From JADGRB01 sp036267635 (GTDB lineage: Bacteria > Myxococcota_A > Polyangia > Fen-1088), in assembly GCA_036267635.1 (NCBI GenBank), contig DATAVR010000036.1, positions 35,118 through 99,117 on the forward strand: a stretch of 64,000 bases of DNA, written 5' to 3'. This document shows positions 8,925 to 16,996 of the stretch, one piece after another. Position numbers and translations under genes: made by a program. The notes under the pieces were generated by a model. The model searched no databases. It saw nothing but the letters and a program-made list of their open reading frames with translations, and was not told where the DNA came from. Positions within the stretch are counted from its first letter, which is position 1. Every line of letters begins with the position of its first letter.

Positions 8925-9214
8925 TTGCGCGTCGACGGCGTCGGACCCCGCGCCGCGCTGGCCAGCACCCCGAGCTCGGTCGGCACGAGCGGCGGACGGG
9001 TGGTGAAGGGGGCCAGCGCGGCCGGATCGACGCCCGCGGCATCGGCGACGGCACGCGCCACCTCGCGCAGGCACTCCTTCCCCTGGCAGGGCCCGGTCCC
9101 GAACCCGGTGTAGCGTTTGACCTCCTCCAGGTCGGCGCGCCCCAGCTTCACCGCGTGCTGGACGTCGGCCAGAGTGACGTCCTCGCAGCGGCAGAGGATC
9201 ACCTTGCGCGACAT
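8921..9214 (-). CDS. Small BFD-like [2Fe-2S] protein, subunit of the amine oxidoreductase
   Basis: 97 residues with four cluster-ligand cysteines: Cys8 and Cys10 (LCRCEDVT) and Cys43 and Cys48 (GPCQGKEC), the BFD-like [2Fe-2S] signature. The same module occurs inside sarcosine oxidase alpha (A3 region) and in HcnB/OoxA-type subunits after the pyridine-nucleotide/FAD domain. Here it is a separate short gene 4 bp-overlapped with the SoxB-like gene. It is probably the electron-transfer bridge between the two flavin subunits. A C-terminal tail of about 45 residues has no recognisable motif. Confidence 0.85.
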   Translation of the reverse strand: MSRKVILCRCEDVTLADVQHAVKLGRADLEEVKRYTGFGTGPCQGKECLREVARAVADAAGVDPAALAPFTTRPPLVPTELGVLASAARGPTPSTRK

Positions 9215-9230
9215 GGCGGCGGCTCGCTCC

Positions 9231-9998
9231 TCACGGCGCGGCGGGCGCGGGCGGCTGGAACATCTTGTTGTTCATCGGCTCGTCGAAGGTGATCTCGGTG
9301 ATGGTGGTGACGAGCGTGATCGGTCCCGCCTGCGTCTGGGAGACGTAGGGGATCTTCACCCCTCCGACGCTGCGCCAGTCGCTAACCTTTAGCTGAAAAG
9401 GGATGTCCCCCTGGGCGGTTGTCCGCGTTCCCTCCTGCGTCACTTGAAGGTGCGTGCCGGCGTCGTAGCAGTTGCGGATGGCGGGCCCTTTGCGGGGCGT
9501 CATCGTCAGGCACTCGAGCCCGGCGGGCGAGTCCGCGACGGTCTCGATCTTCTTGAAAAGCTTGCCGGCCTGGATGTCGGCGTTCCATGAGGATTCGATC
9601 CGCGCCTGCTCGGCCTCGGATCCCTTGAGGAACCGGAGGCCGTTGATCTGATCCTTCGCCCAGAGAGTCTTCCCGTTCGAGCCCTCGCGAATCTCGCCCA
9701 CGCCCGGCATCGTGGTGACCGTCAGCGACTTGTTGGTCTTGGTCTGGAAGTGCTCGGCCGGGCCGTCCATCGCCATCCCCTGCAGGCCGATGGTCAGCTT
9801 GACGTGCATGGTCTTGTGCGCCGCCCAGGCGGCGGCGCCGCCGGTCGCGGCGATCGCGTCGGCCAGGATGGCCTTGGGCGTTCGCGGCTTGGACCCTGCC
9901 ACCGCCGGCGGCGCGGGCGGCCCCGCGTCGGGCGGCGACTCCGCGCCCACGACCGAGAGCGAAGCCAGGACCGTCAGCGCGCCGGCGAGCATCATCAT
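9231..9998 (-). CDS. Secreted LolA/outer-membrane lipoprotein-carrier-like protein
   Basis: 255 residues with an N-terminal signal peptide (hydrophobic residues 1-19, cleavage near VGA-ES) and a Pro/Ala-rich linker. The mature part (from KAILADAIAATGG) is beta-rich with repeated short strands, resembling the LolA/LolB/DUF4292-type half-barrel fold found next to proteases in deltaproteobacteria. It overlaps the end of the S41 peptidase-bearing gene by 4 bp, so these two form a translationally coupled pair. Function unknown; likely periplasmic. Together with the peptidase it interrupts the amine oxidoreductase genes. Confidence 0.7.
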   Translation of the reverse strand: MMMLAGALTVLASLSVVGAESPPDAGPPAPPAVAGSKPRTPKAILADAIAATGGAAAWAAHKTMHVKLTIGLQGMAMDGPAEHFQTKTNKSLTVTTMPGVGEIREGSNGKTLWAKDQINGLRFLKGSEAEQARIESSWNADIQAGKLFKKIETVADSPAGLECLTMTPRKGPAIRNCYDAGTHLQVTQEGTRTTAQGDIPFQLKVSDWRSVGGVKIPYVSQTQAGPITLVTTITEITFDEPMNNKMFQPPAPAAP

Positions 9999-12763
9999 GG
10001 GCCGCGCGATGCTCGGACGGCGACGAGGGCCTCGTCAAGGACCGGATCGCGCCCCGTGCGCAGCGCGGCCCGCGTCTCGACCACCCGCTTGTCGGGCTGA
10101 ACGCCGCGCCCCTCGAGCAGGACGCCCTTCGGCGTTTTGAAGTCGGCCACCACGTACTGCATGATCGCGCCGCCCGGCAGCGCCTCGACCACCGACGGCA
10201 ACACCGCCCCGAGCGATGCGTCGCCCACCACCACGGCGCGCTTGGCCTCCTGCAGCCCGGCTGCCAACATCTCGGAGGTCGAGGCGGTCCCCTCGTCGGT
10301 GAGGATCGCCAGCGGGCCCAAGAACGGCTTCTCGCCGAGCTCCGGCTTGGCGGTCAGCGTCTGGCCGAAGTCGCGGAATTTGAGCGTCCCCAGCGTCACC
10401 GGCGCGTTCACGAACAGCGAGGCGACCGGGATCGACATGGCCCCCTGGCCGCCCGGGTTGCCGCGCAGATCGAGCACCACCGCGCGCACGTGGTCCCGCT
10501 GGAAGCGCGCGATCGCCTTCTTGAGCTCGCCCAGCACCGGCTCGACGAAGAAGATGTTGAACGCCACCACGCCGACGTTGCCGGTCTCGTAGGCGCGCAC
10601 CTCAGGGTAGATGGGCGGCAGGTGGCCGAGCTGCACCGGCACGCCGTGCGGCGGATCGCGCGTCAGCACCACCTTGCCGGGGCGATCGTGCTCGTCGAGG
10701 TAGGCGACCGTCACCCGCGTGCCGGGCGGGCCGGCCAGCCGCCGCGTCGCCGCGCGGCGGATCGCGAACCGCTCCTCGACCGGGCGGAGCGCGCGCGACG
10801 AATCGTGCGGCGCCTCGATCGGCCGCCCGCCGATCTGCGTGACCACGAACCCCGGCGCCAGGCCCGCCCGTTCGGCGGCCGAGCCAGCGCGCACCCGCGT
10901 GATGGTGGGGCGCCCCTCGATGACGCGCACGGTGAGGCCGGGATCTCCGATCCCCTCCAGGACCGGTTGCGGTGCTCCGGCCCCCGCCGGCGCCTCGCCC
11001 GGCTCCGCCGTCTCCTCGGCGGCGACCTCGTCCTCGTCGCCCGGGCCGGTGATCATCATGTGCGACTGACCGAGCTCGCCGATCATCTGGTTCAGCAGGC
11101 GGTAGAAGGCGGCCTCCGAGGGGGCCGCGATGGCCAGCGGCTCGTACTTGGCGCGCACGGCGTTCCAGTCGAGCCCGCCCAGCGTCTTGTCGTAGTGCTT
11201 GTCGCGCACCGTCCGCCAGGCGGCGTCGAGGATCGATCGCCGCAGCTGCGTGCGGGCGTCGTCGGCGCCGCTCGCCGTCACGGCGGGCGGCGGCGCGAAC
11301 GGCGGTGGCTGAACGACGGCGGGCGGCGCCGTTGCCGCGGGCGTCGCCGTCGCCGGCGTGACCGGCGGGGGTGGCGGCGGCACGGCGCAGCCGGCGGGGA
11401 CGATGGCCAGCGCCAAGGTCAACGCCAGCGCCAGCGTGGCCGCCAAGGCGCGCCCCACCTTGGCCCCGTCGCGCGCGGCCGCCTCCGGGCCCGCGTAGCC
11501 GGTGACGTCGCCGCAGGCGTAGACGCCGGCGGCCGTGGTGGCGCCGTGCGCGTCGACGACGGCGACGAACCCGCCGCGCGCGGCGTCGAAGGCGACGGCG
11601 GCGCCGTGCTGCCGCGGCAACTCCGAGGCGGGCGAGGGGAGCGTGGCCACGGCGACCAGATCGCCGGCGACCTTGCGCGTGCCGTCCGGCGATTCCACCT
11701 CCAGGCCGCGGACGCGGTTCGTTCCCCGGGCGCCCACGACCGTCTCGCGCGCGAGGTCGACGCGCAGGGTGGCCACTCCGGCGGCGGCGAGCCCGCGCGC
11801 GAGCGCCGCGGCGGTCGGCGCGCCGTCGAGGATGATCACCTTCGCCTTCGGCGGCACCGGCCGTACGCCCCAGTGAAAGGCCAGCCGCCCGCAGGCGCGC
11901 GCCGAGATCACGCCCGGGCGATCGTTGTCGGCGAACGGCAGGTTCTGATCGTACCCGCCCGTCGCGTAGAGGTAGCGGCGCGCTTGCACGCGCAGGAGGC
12001 GTCCGCCCGCGACCACCGCCAGCAGGCCGCGCCCGTCCGGCCCCTCGTCCTCGGGGTAGTAGCCGATGGCCGTCGCGCACGGGGTGAGCCGCGCGCCGCC
12101 GCCGCGCGCCGCCGCCGCCAGCTCGGTGGCGCGCCCGGTGCCGGCCGCCTCCGCCAGCAGCGAGCCGCCCGGGGTCGCCTGCTCGTCGTAGAGCGCGACG
12201 CGCGCGCCCGGCGCCGCCTCGGCGATCGCGCGCGCGGCCGCCAGGCCGGCCGGGCCGCCGCCGATCACGCAGGCGTCGAGCGTCTCGTCGCGCGGCGCCA
12301 GCTTGGTGCTGGCCGGCGTATCGGGCAGCGTCCCCGCGCCGCCCATCTCGCGCACCAGCTTGAGGAAGAGAGCGTTGCCGGTGCGGCTGCTGGTCATCAT
12401 CGTGTGGTGGTCCATCCCCTCGGGGAAGAGCCAGTCGGCGGCGGCCAGCAGATCGACGTCGGCGCTGGGAAAGGCGTTCTGGCGCGCGCAGCCGAGATCG
12501 GCGCGAACGGGCGTCAGGCAGGCGCGCTGGTTGGGGCGTCCGTCGATGCGCAGGAAGCAGGCGGCGCAGTGTCCGTCGAGGCAAAAGAACCCGCGCGGGC
12601 GGTGGTACTTCGACGAGCGCGCCAGCGTCTGGATCCCCGCGGCGTGGAGCGCGACGGCGATCGGCTCGCCTTCGAAGGCGGCCACGGCCGCCCCCTCGAA
12701 GTCGATCGTGACGGGCAGTCCACGGGGCGCGCCGGGGGGAAGGTCTCGCAGATCGGGGGACAC
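9995..12763 (-). CDS. Fusion: SoxA/HcnB-type 2Fe-2S/FAD oxidoreductase subunit joined to an S41 peptidase
   Basis: One open frame of 922 codons with two unrelated halves. Residues 20-100 are a ferredoxin-like domain with Cys61, Cys66, Cys69 and Cys82. Residues 162-435 are a pyridine-nucleotide/FAD domain (GGGPAG at 168-173, terminal YACGDVTGYAG), as in sarcosine oxidase alpha. Residues 436-459 form a hydrophobic segment ending PAGC, like a lipoprotein signal, followed by a Pro linker. The rest is an S41B/tricorn-type protease: N-terminal helical bundle with His568, PDZ (608-650), LDLRGNPGG (764-772) and GTASTSE (catalytic Ser828). No stop separates the halves; an internal GTG at 11458 could start a free peptidase. 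Either a true fusion with a membrane segment between cytoplasmic and periplasmic halves, or a lost stop codon. The oxidoreductase half lacks the downstream BFD module, which is a separate gene. Confidence 0.8.
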   Translation of the reverse strand: MSPDLRDLPPGAPRGLPVTIDFEGAAVAAFEGEPIAVALHAAGIQTLARSSKYHRPRGFFCLDGHCAACFLRIDGRPNQRACLTPVRADLGCARQNAFPSADVDLLAAADWLFPEGMDHHTMMTSSRTGNALFLKLVREMGGAGTLPDTPASTKLAPRDETLDACVIGGGPAGLAAARAIAEAAPGARVALYDEQATPGGSLLAEAAGTGRATELAAAARGGGARLTPCATAIGYYPEDEGPDGRGLLAVVAGGRLLRVQARRYLYATGGYDQNLPFADNDRPGVISARACGRLAFHWGVRPVPPKAKVIILDGAPTAAALARGLAAAGVATLRVDLARETVVGARGTNRVRGLEVESPDGTRKVAGDLVAVATLPSPASELPRQHGAAVAFDAARGGFVAVVDAHGATTAAGVYACGDVTGYAGPEAAARDGAKVGRALAATLALALTLALAIVPAGCAVPPPPPPVTPATATPAATAPPAVVQPPPFAPPPAVTASGADDARTQLRRSILDAAWRTVRDKHYDKTLGGLDWNAVRAKYEPLAIAAPSEAAFYRLLNQMIGELGQSHMMITGPGDEDEVAAEETAEPGEAPAGAGAPQPVLEGIGDPGLTVRVIEGRPTITRVRAGSAAERAGLAPGFVVTQIGGRPIEAPHDSSRALRPVEERFAIRRAATRRLAGPPGTRVTVAYLDEHDRPGKVVLTRDPPHGVPVQLGHLPPIYPEVRAYETGNVGVVAFNIFFVEPVLGELKKAIARFQRDHVRAVVLDLRGNPGGQGAMSIPVASLFVNAPVTLGTLKFRDFGQTLTAKPELGEKPFLGPLAILTDEGTASTSEMLAAGLQEAKRAVVVGDASLGAVLPSVVEALPGGAIMQYVVADFKTPKGVLLEGRGVQPDKRVVETRAALRTGRDPVLDEALVAVRASRGP
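11456..11458 (-). other. Possible internal GTG start for an independent S41 peptidase lipoprotein
   Basis: A GTG at codon 436 of the fused frame directly precedes a signal-like hydrophobic stretch ending in a lipobox-like PAGC, with a weak GGGG purine run about 5-9 bases upstream. Starting here gives a 487-residue exported S41 peptidase, the normal size for a stand-alone family member. Confidence 0.5.
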
Positions 12764-12820
12764 GTGCTTAATCTACCAGTCGCAGCCGCCGGCATATTCG
12801 GCGGAGAGGAGAAAACCCGA

Positions 12821-13324
12821 ATGACGAATCGATTCGTTCGCGCGATCGCCGCCGGCACGATGCTCACCATGGGCGGCCAGATCGGCTGCGGCTACATCCT
12901 TCACCCCGAGCGGCGCGGAATCCAGAGCGGCGTCATCGACGGCGCCACGATGGTCATGGACATCCTCTGGCTGATCCCTGGGATCATCCCCGGCGTCGTC
13001 GCGCTGGTGGTCGATTTTTCGAGCGGTGGGATCTACGCCAGCGGCACCCGCCGGGTGGCGCTCCGCCTGTCGCCCGACGGCCGTGTGGCGCTGCAGGTCC
13101 CGCACATGGCGCGGCCGGGGCGGGTCGAGCTCCGGCTGGTCACGGCCTCACACGAGGTCCTCGCCCACCAGACGGTCCTGGTCGGGCCTGGCCACAGCAA
13201 AGGCGAGTGGGTCGAGCTGCAGCTCGGCGCGCCGGCCAAAGGGCCGGTCTATCTCGAGGTGGAGACCGAGAGCGGGCAATCGGCGCGGCTGGCGAGCGCG
13301 ATCGACACGGCGCCCGCGCGATAG
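12821..13324 (+). CDS. Small lipoprotein with CGYILHPERRG motif
   Basis: 167 residues. A strong Shine-Dalgarno (GGAGAGGAG) precedes the ATG by about 9 bases. The signal peptide ends in GQIGC (Cys23), immediately followed by GYILHPERRG, a motif I recognise from a widespread family of small proteobacterial lipoproteins of unknown function. A hydrophobic stretch (about 45-67, LIPGIIPGVVALVVDF) follows, then a beta-rich C-terminal domain (residues 80-160) that is longer than in the minimal family. Transcribed divergently from the oxidoreductase-peptidase operon, with 57 bp between starts. Confidence 0.75.
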   Translation: MTNRFVRAIAAGTMLTMGGQIGCGYILHPERRGIQSGVIDGATMVMDILWLIPGIIPGVVALVVDFSSGGIYASGTRRVALRLSPDGRVALQVPHMARPGRVELRLVTASHEVLAHQTVLVGPGHSKGEWVELQLGAPAKGPVYLEVETESGQSARLASAIDTAPAR

Positions 13325-13333
13325 CCCTCGCCG

Positions 13334-13918
13334 TTACAAACCCGCCACGCTCAAGCCGAGGGTGACCAGGCCTGAAATCAGGACGGCGGCGCCGGCGACG
13401 CGCGCCCGCCGGAGGCGCGACGGATCGCGCGCGCGGGCCGCGTCGACGGCCGCGCGGAGGTAGGCGAGCCCGCCCCACAGCACCAAGGCGAGCTCCACTG
13501 CCGCGGTCGCCAGCGGCCATCGCCAGAGGCCGAAGCCGACGTGCGGCGCGTCGGCGGGCGCGCCCGGCCAAAGCGGCATGTCGTGCCGGTGCACGATCAG
13601 ATCGAGAATCCAGTGTGAGAAGACGACCGCCCCGAGCACCACCGCCGCGCGCCGCCCCCAGCGCCAGGCCGCCGGCAGCGCGAAGACGAGCGACAGCACG
13701 ACGGCCCCGACCAACGAGTGCGTGTAATCGGCGTGGATGATCCCGTTGCCGTAGCCGGCCGGCCCGCCGCCGATGGTGTCGATGCGCTCGAGGTGGGTCA
13801 GAAACAGCGGCACGAACACCACGTCGAGCCACTGCGTCGCCAGCATGAGCGCCCAGAGCGGGACCGCCGTCTCTCGCGCCTTCACGCCGGCGGCCAGGCC
13901 GAAGTGCCCGGCGATCAC
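13334..13918 (-). CDS. Polytopic membrane protein (metal-dependent hydrolase-like, DUF457 type)
   Basis: 194 residues from the GTG at 13918, which overlaps the stop of the small upstream gene (GTGA); a GTG or ATG farther upstream would only add low-complexity residues. Several transmembrane helices carry conserved polar motifs: AGHFGLAAG near the start, HADYTHSLVGA and SHWILDLIVHRHDMP. The paired His/Asp in membrane segments are typical of the YdjM/YfhO-like membrane-bound metal-dependent hydrolase family. The activity is unproven. Convergent with the preceding lipoprotein gene with only 9 bp between stops. Confidence 0.7.
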   Translation of the reverse strand: MIAGHFGLAAGVKARETAVPLWALMLATQWLDVVFVPLFLTHLERIDTIGGGPAGYGNGIIHADYTHSLVGAVVLSLVFALPAAWRWGRRAAVVLGAVVFSHWILDLIVHRHDMPLWPGAPADAPHVGFGLWRWPLATAAVELALVLWGGLAYLRAAVDAARARDPSRLRRARVAGAAVLISGLVTLGLSVAGL

Positions 13919-14016
13919 GGCCGCTTCTCCCCGTCCCGCGGCCGCGGCCACGGCAGCTTGGCGTCGATGATCCCGACGACCACCACGAACAGCAGCAACC
14001 CGAGAAAGAACGACAC
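13915..14016 (-). CDS. Putative 33-residue single-pass membrane protein
   Basis: Starts at GTG 14016 and ends in a TGA overlapping the GTG of the next gene (GTGA). The translation is one hydrophobic helix (SFFLGLLLFVVVVGIID) followed by a basic tail (KLPWPRPRDGEKR). The overlap with its neighbour and the clean helix-plus-tail design argue that it is real, but no convincing ribosome-binding site is visible. Confidence 0.45.
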   Translation of the reverse strand: MSFFLGLLLFVVVVGIIDAKLPWPRPRDGEKRP

Positions 14017-14048
14017 GGCAAGGGAAGGATAACCCCGCCGCGCCGAGG

Positions 14049-14249
14049 CTACTCCTCGAAAAGCTCGTCGATGAAGGCGGCGTCGACCAAGAACAGCCGA
14101 TCGGGATCGGGGCGCAACGCGACGAGCACCGAGGTGGTCATGCCATCGTTGTCGGTCATGATGGCCTGGACCAGGGTGTGGTCCTTGGCCAGCCTCGTCG
14201 CGGCCGCGCGGTAGCGACGCAGGTGCTTCGAGAGGCGTGACGGCGTCAC
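14049..14249 (-). CDS. Putative 66-residue hypothetical protein
   Basis: Begins at GTG 14249, six bases after the stop of the AgmX/PglI-type gene, with GAAGG just upstream. The translation (TPSRLSKHLRRYRAAATR then a beta-rich half ending FIDELFEE) looks like a compact soluble protein with a basic N-terminal helix and acidic C-terminus. It could be a translationally coupled partner of the upstream gene. Alternatively it could be the shifted tail of that gene, but the upstream stop, start codon and ribosome-binding site are all in order, so a separate gene is preferred. Confidence 0.45.
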   Translation of the reverse strand: MTPSRLSKHLRRYRAAATRLAKDHTLVQAIMTDNDGMTTSVLVALRPDPDRLFLVDAAFIDELFEE

Positions 14250-14254
14250 GACCT

Positions 14255-15040
14255 TCAGCCTGCCCGAGAGGTGTCGTCGAAGTTGCGGGGGGCCGTCGGC
14301 CAGCTCCCGTCGGGATTCGCCCGCGGGATGTCCTCGCGCAGGAAGGTATCCGCCAACAGGCAGCGCAGGCCACGCTCGAGATCGTCGGGGGTTTGGACGC
14401 TCACCTTCAAGCTGTCGAAGGCATGGAACGACCGCACACCGGCGATTCCGTCCGACCGCGGTTTCCCGTCGCAGGCCTCGCGGCCCGTCCCCGAGTCGAG
14501 GTTGAACCCCTCGATCGCCAGCAGATAGGCCGACCCCTTCCGAATCGCGGGCGTGTCGGCCCAACGGATTGCGCCGAGCCAGTTTCGTGCAATCTCGACG
14601 GCCGTCGCGCCACCGGCCGGCACCAGGGGCCACTGACGGGGAATTCCCAGGCGGACGCCATCGCGCCGGACGATGAAAGGGTAGGAGATCTCGAGAGGGC
14701 CCGCGGGCGGCGGCGTGAAACGCATTCTCTCCACCACCGCCCGCACGCACGCGGTGAGGGTCGGATCGCCGAGCTCGTCCAGCTCCGCGCGGGAATGCCT
14801 GACCGCGCCCGTCACGTCGATCGTCCAGCCCACGAACAATCGACCGTCGAGAGCCGGATCGCGGGCGTGGGCCGGTTCGTGGCAACGCCGGAGCGCGCCC
14901 AGAGCTCTCTCGACGGTGGCCGTGACGGTCTGCGGGCCCGACGGCGTCGCAATGTCGGCTGAGGCGTCCGCGCTCGCGTCCGCTGCGCCGGCGGCCCGGG
15001 CCGGCCGGCCGCCCTGGAGGATCGCCAGCCCGAGGGCCAT
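14255..15040 (-). CDS. Exported AgmX/PglI C-terminal-domain protein
   Basis: 261 residues from ATG 15040 with a hydrophobic start and cleavage near ARA-AG. A CTG about nine codons upstream would add an RR-containing n-region and make a better signal peptide, so the start is uncertain. Residues 40-125 (VERALGALRRCHEPA, GWTIDVTGAVRHSRAE, LTACVRAVVERMRFTPP) are the TonB-like AgmX/PglI C-terminal domain, with its typical conserved Cys pair, found in gliding-motility and adventurous-motility proteins of myxobacteria. The remaining 130 residues have no recognised domain. Likely periplasmic; probable link to envelope or motility machinery is inference. Confidence 0.7.
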   Translation of the reverse strand: MALGLAILQGGRPARAAGAADASADASADIATPSGPQTVTATVERALGALRRCHEPAHARDPALDGRLFVGWTIDVTGAVRHSRAELDELGDPTLTACVRAVVERMRFTPPPAGPLEISYPFIVRRDGVRLGIPRQWPLVPAGGATAVEIARNWLGAIRWADTPAIRKGSAYLLAIEGFNLDSGTGREACDGKPRSDGIAGVRSFHAFDSLKVSVQTPDDLERGLRCLLADTFLREDIPRANPDGSWPTAPRNFDDTSRAG

Positions 15041-15179
15041 CACGATCGTCCGCCGTGCTACGGACAGAGTGTACTAGAGGTCGCAGAGGCGTCGCTGGTC
15101 CTCGCGCTCCCGCGACGGCGCGGCAGCTCGGTTGCAAGTAGCTTTGCGCCTCGGGGCCGCGTATCTCTAGCGACGCCAC

Positions 15180-16190
15180 ATGAAACCGATCGTCTCCGTC
15201 CAAGGGCTGACCAAGACCTACGCCTCGGGGTTCGTGGCGCTGAAGAGGATCGATCTCGAGATCGGCAAGGGGGAGATCTTCGCGTTGCTCGGGCCGAACG
15301 GCGCCGGCAAGACGACGCTCATCAACATCATCTGCGGCATCGTCACGCCGTCGAGCGGCACGGTGTCAGCCGACGGCCACGACATCGTGCGCGACTACCG
15401 CGCGGCGCGCTTCCGCATCGGTCTCGTCCCGCAGGAGCTGACCACCGACGCGTTCGAGACGGTGTGGGCCACGGTCAGCTTCAGCCGGGGGCTGTTTCGG
15501 CGACCCGCCAACCCGGCCTATGTCGAGAAGGTGCTGCGCGAGCTGTCGCTGTGGGACAAGCGGCAGAGCAAGATCATGACGCTGTCGGGGGGGATGAAGC
15601 GCCGGGTGATGATCGCCAAGGCGCTGGCGCACGAGCCGGAGATCTTGTTTCTCGACGAGCCGACCGCCGGCGTCGACGTCGAGCTCCGGCGGGACATGTG
15701 GGCGCTGGTGCGGCGGCTGCGCGAAAGCGGCGTCACCATCATTCTCACCACGCACTACATCGACGAGGCCGAGGAGATGGCCGATCGGATCGGCATCATC
15801 AACAAAGGCGAGCTGGTCGTCGTCGAGGAGAAGACGAAGTTGATGCAGAAGCTCGGCAAGCGGCAGCTCACGCTCAACCTTCAAGAGCCGATGGCGGAGC
15901 TGCCGGCCGCCCTGGCTGGCTGGCCGCTGGCGCTCAAGGCGCACGGCAACCAGCTGGAGTACACCTTCGACACGCGCGAGGCGGGGCAGGGGGGCACGGC
16001 GGCCGGAGACAAGCCGCAGGACATCCCGTCGCTGTTGCGGCGGCTGGGCGAGATCGGGATCGGGTTCAAAGATCTCTCGACCAGCCAGAGCTCGCTGGAG
16101 GAGATCTTCGTGAACCTGGTCAGCGACGGCAGCCACGCCGCCGCCCACGCGGGCCAGTCCGGCAACATCGAAAGCGGGAGACGCTCGTGA
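15180..16190 (+). CDS. ABC-2 type exporter, ATP-binding subunit
   Basis: 336 residues with all ABC ATPase motifs: Walker A GPNGAGKTT (38-46), Q-loop Gln85, signature LSGG (135-138), Walker B ILFLDEP (155-161) and a switch His in TTHYIDEAEEMADR. Residues 215-330 form an accessory C-terminal domain as in YadG/DrrA/NodI-like subunits. The stop overlaps the permease start (GTGA), so the two subunits are coupled. The likely substrate is a drug, lipid or polysaccharide; YadG/YadH is the closest style of pair. Nothing next to it tells the cargo. Confidence 0.93.
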   Translation: MKPIVSVQGLTKTYASGFVALKRIDLEIGKGEIFALLGPNGAGKTTLINIICGIVTPSSGTVSADGHDIVRDYRAARFRIGLVPQELTTDAFETVWATVSFSRGLFRRPANPAYVEKVLRELSLWDKRQSKIMTLSGGMKRRVMIAKALAHEPEILFLDEPTAGVDVELRRDMWALVRRLRESGVTIILTTHYIDEAEEMADRIGIINKGELVVVEEKTKLMQKLGKRQLTLNLQEPMAELPAALAGWPLALKAHGNQLEYTFDTREAGQGGTAAGDKPQDIPSLLRRLGEIGIGFKDLSTSQSSLEEIFVNLVSDGSHAAAHAGQSGNIESGRRS

Positions 16191-16963
16191 GCGACGTCGG
16201 CTTCAACCGCACCGGCGTCTGGGCGCTCTATCGATTCGAGATGGCGCGCTTCGTCCGCACGCTGCTCCAGAGCGTGGTCACGCCGGTGATCTCGACGTCG
16301 CTCTACTTCGTGGTCTTCGGGTCGGCGATCGGCTCGCGCATGTCGCGGGTGGGCGGCGTCTCCTACGGCGCCTTCATCGTGCCGGGCCTGATCATGCTGT
16401 CGGTCCTCACCGCCAGCATCTCCAACGCCTCGTTCGGGATCTACTTCCCCAAGTTCACCGGCACCATCTACGAGATCCTCTCGGCGCCGATCTCCTACCT
16501 CGAGATGATCATCGGCTACGTCGGCGCCGCTGCGACCAAGGCGATCAGCCTCGGGCTCATCATCCTGGCGACCGCCACCCTGTTCGTCCCCGTCGAGGTG
16601 CACCACCCGCTCTGGATGATCGCCTTCCTGCTGCTGACCGCGGTGACGTTCAGCCTGTTCGGCTTCGTGATCGGCATCTGGGCGGGTGGCTTCGAGCAGC
16701 TGCAGCTGATCCCGATGCTGATCGTCACGCCGCTGACCTTTCTCGGGGGCGCCTTCTACTCGATCGACATGCTGCCGGCGCGCTGGCGCACGGTGGCGCT
16801 CTTCAACCCGGTCGTCTATCTGGTGAGCGGCTTCCGCTGGGCCTTCTACGACACCGCCGACGTGGCGGTCGGCATCAGCCTGGCGATGACCTCGGGCTTC
16901 CTGGTGGTCCTGCTGATCGTCGTCGGCTGGATGTTCAAGAGCGGCTACCGTCTGAAGAAGTAG
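16187..16963 (+). CDS. ABC-2 type exporter, permease subunit
   Basis: 258 residues from GTG 16187. Six hydrophobic helices are preceded by an amphipathic N-terminus (WALYRFEMARFVRT). The C-terminal FLGGAFYSIDMLPARW and FNPVVYLVSGFRWAFY motifs are hallmarks of the ABC-2 transporter family (YadH/NodJ/Wzm-like). It works with the ATPase encoded immediately upstream as a homodimeric or two-plus-two exporter in the inner membrane. Confidence 0.92.
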   Translation: MSDVGFNRTGVWALYRFEMARFVRTLLQSVVTPVISTSLYFVVFGSAIGSRMSRVGGVSYGAFIVPGLIMLSVLTASISNASFGIYFPKFTGTIYEILSAPISYLEMIIGYVGAAATKAISLGLIILATATLFVPVEVHHPLWMIAFLLLTAVTFSLFGFVIGIWAGGFEQLQLIPMLIVTPLTFLGGAFYSIDMLPARWRTVALFNPVVYLVSGFRWAFYDTADVAVGISLAMTSGFLVVLLIVVGWMFKSGYRLKK

Positions 16964-16996
16964 CCCGCGGCGCGTCCGCCGCCGTTCGTCGTGGAT

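Noticed and set aside
14049..14257. A frameshift joining the AgmX/PglI-type gene to the following 66-residue frame
   Set aside because: The upstream stop is clean, and the second frame has its own GTG start and GAAGG site; a separate coupled gene explains it without an error.
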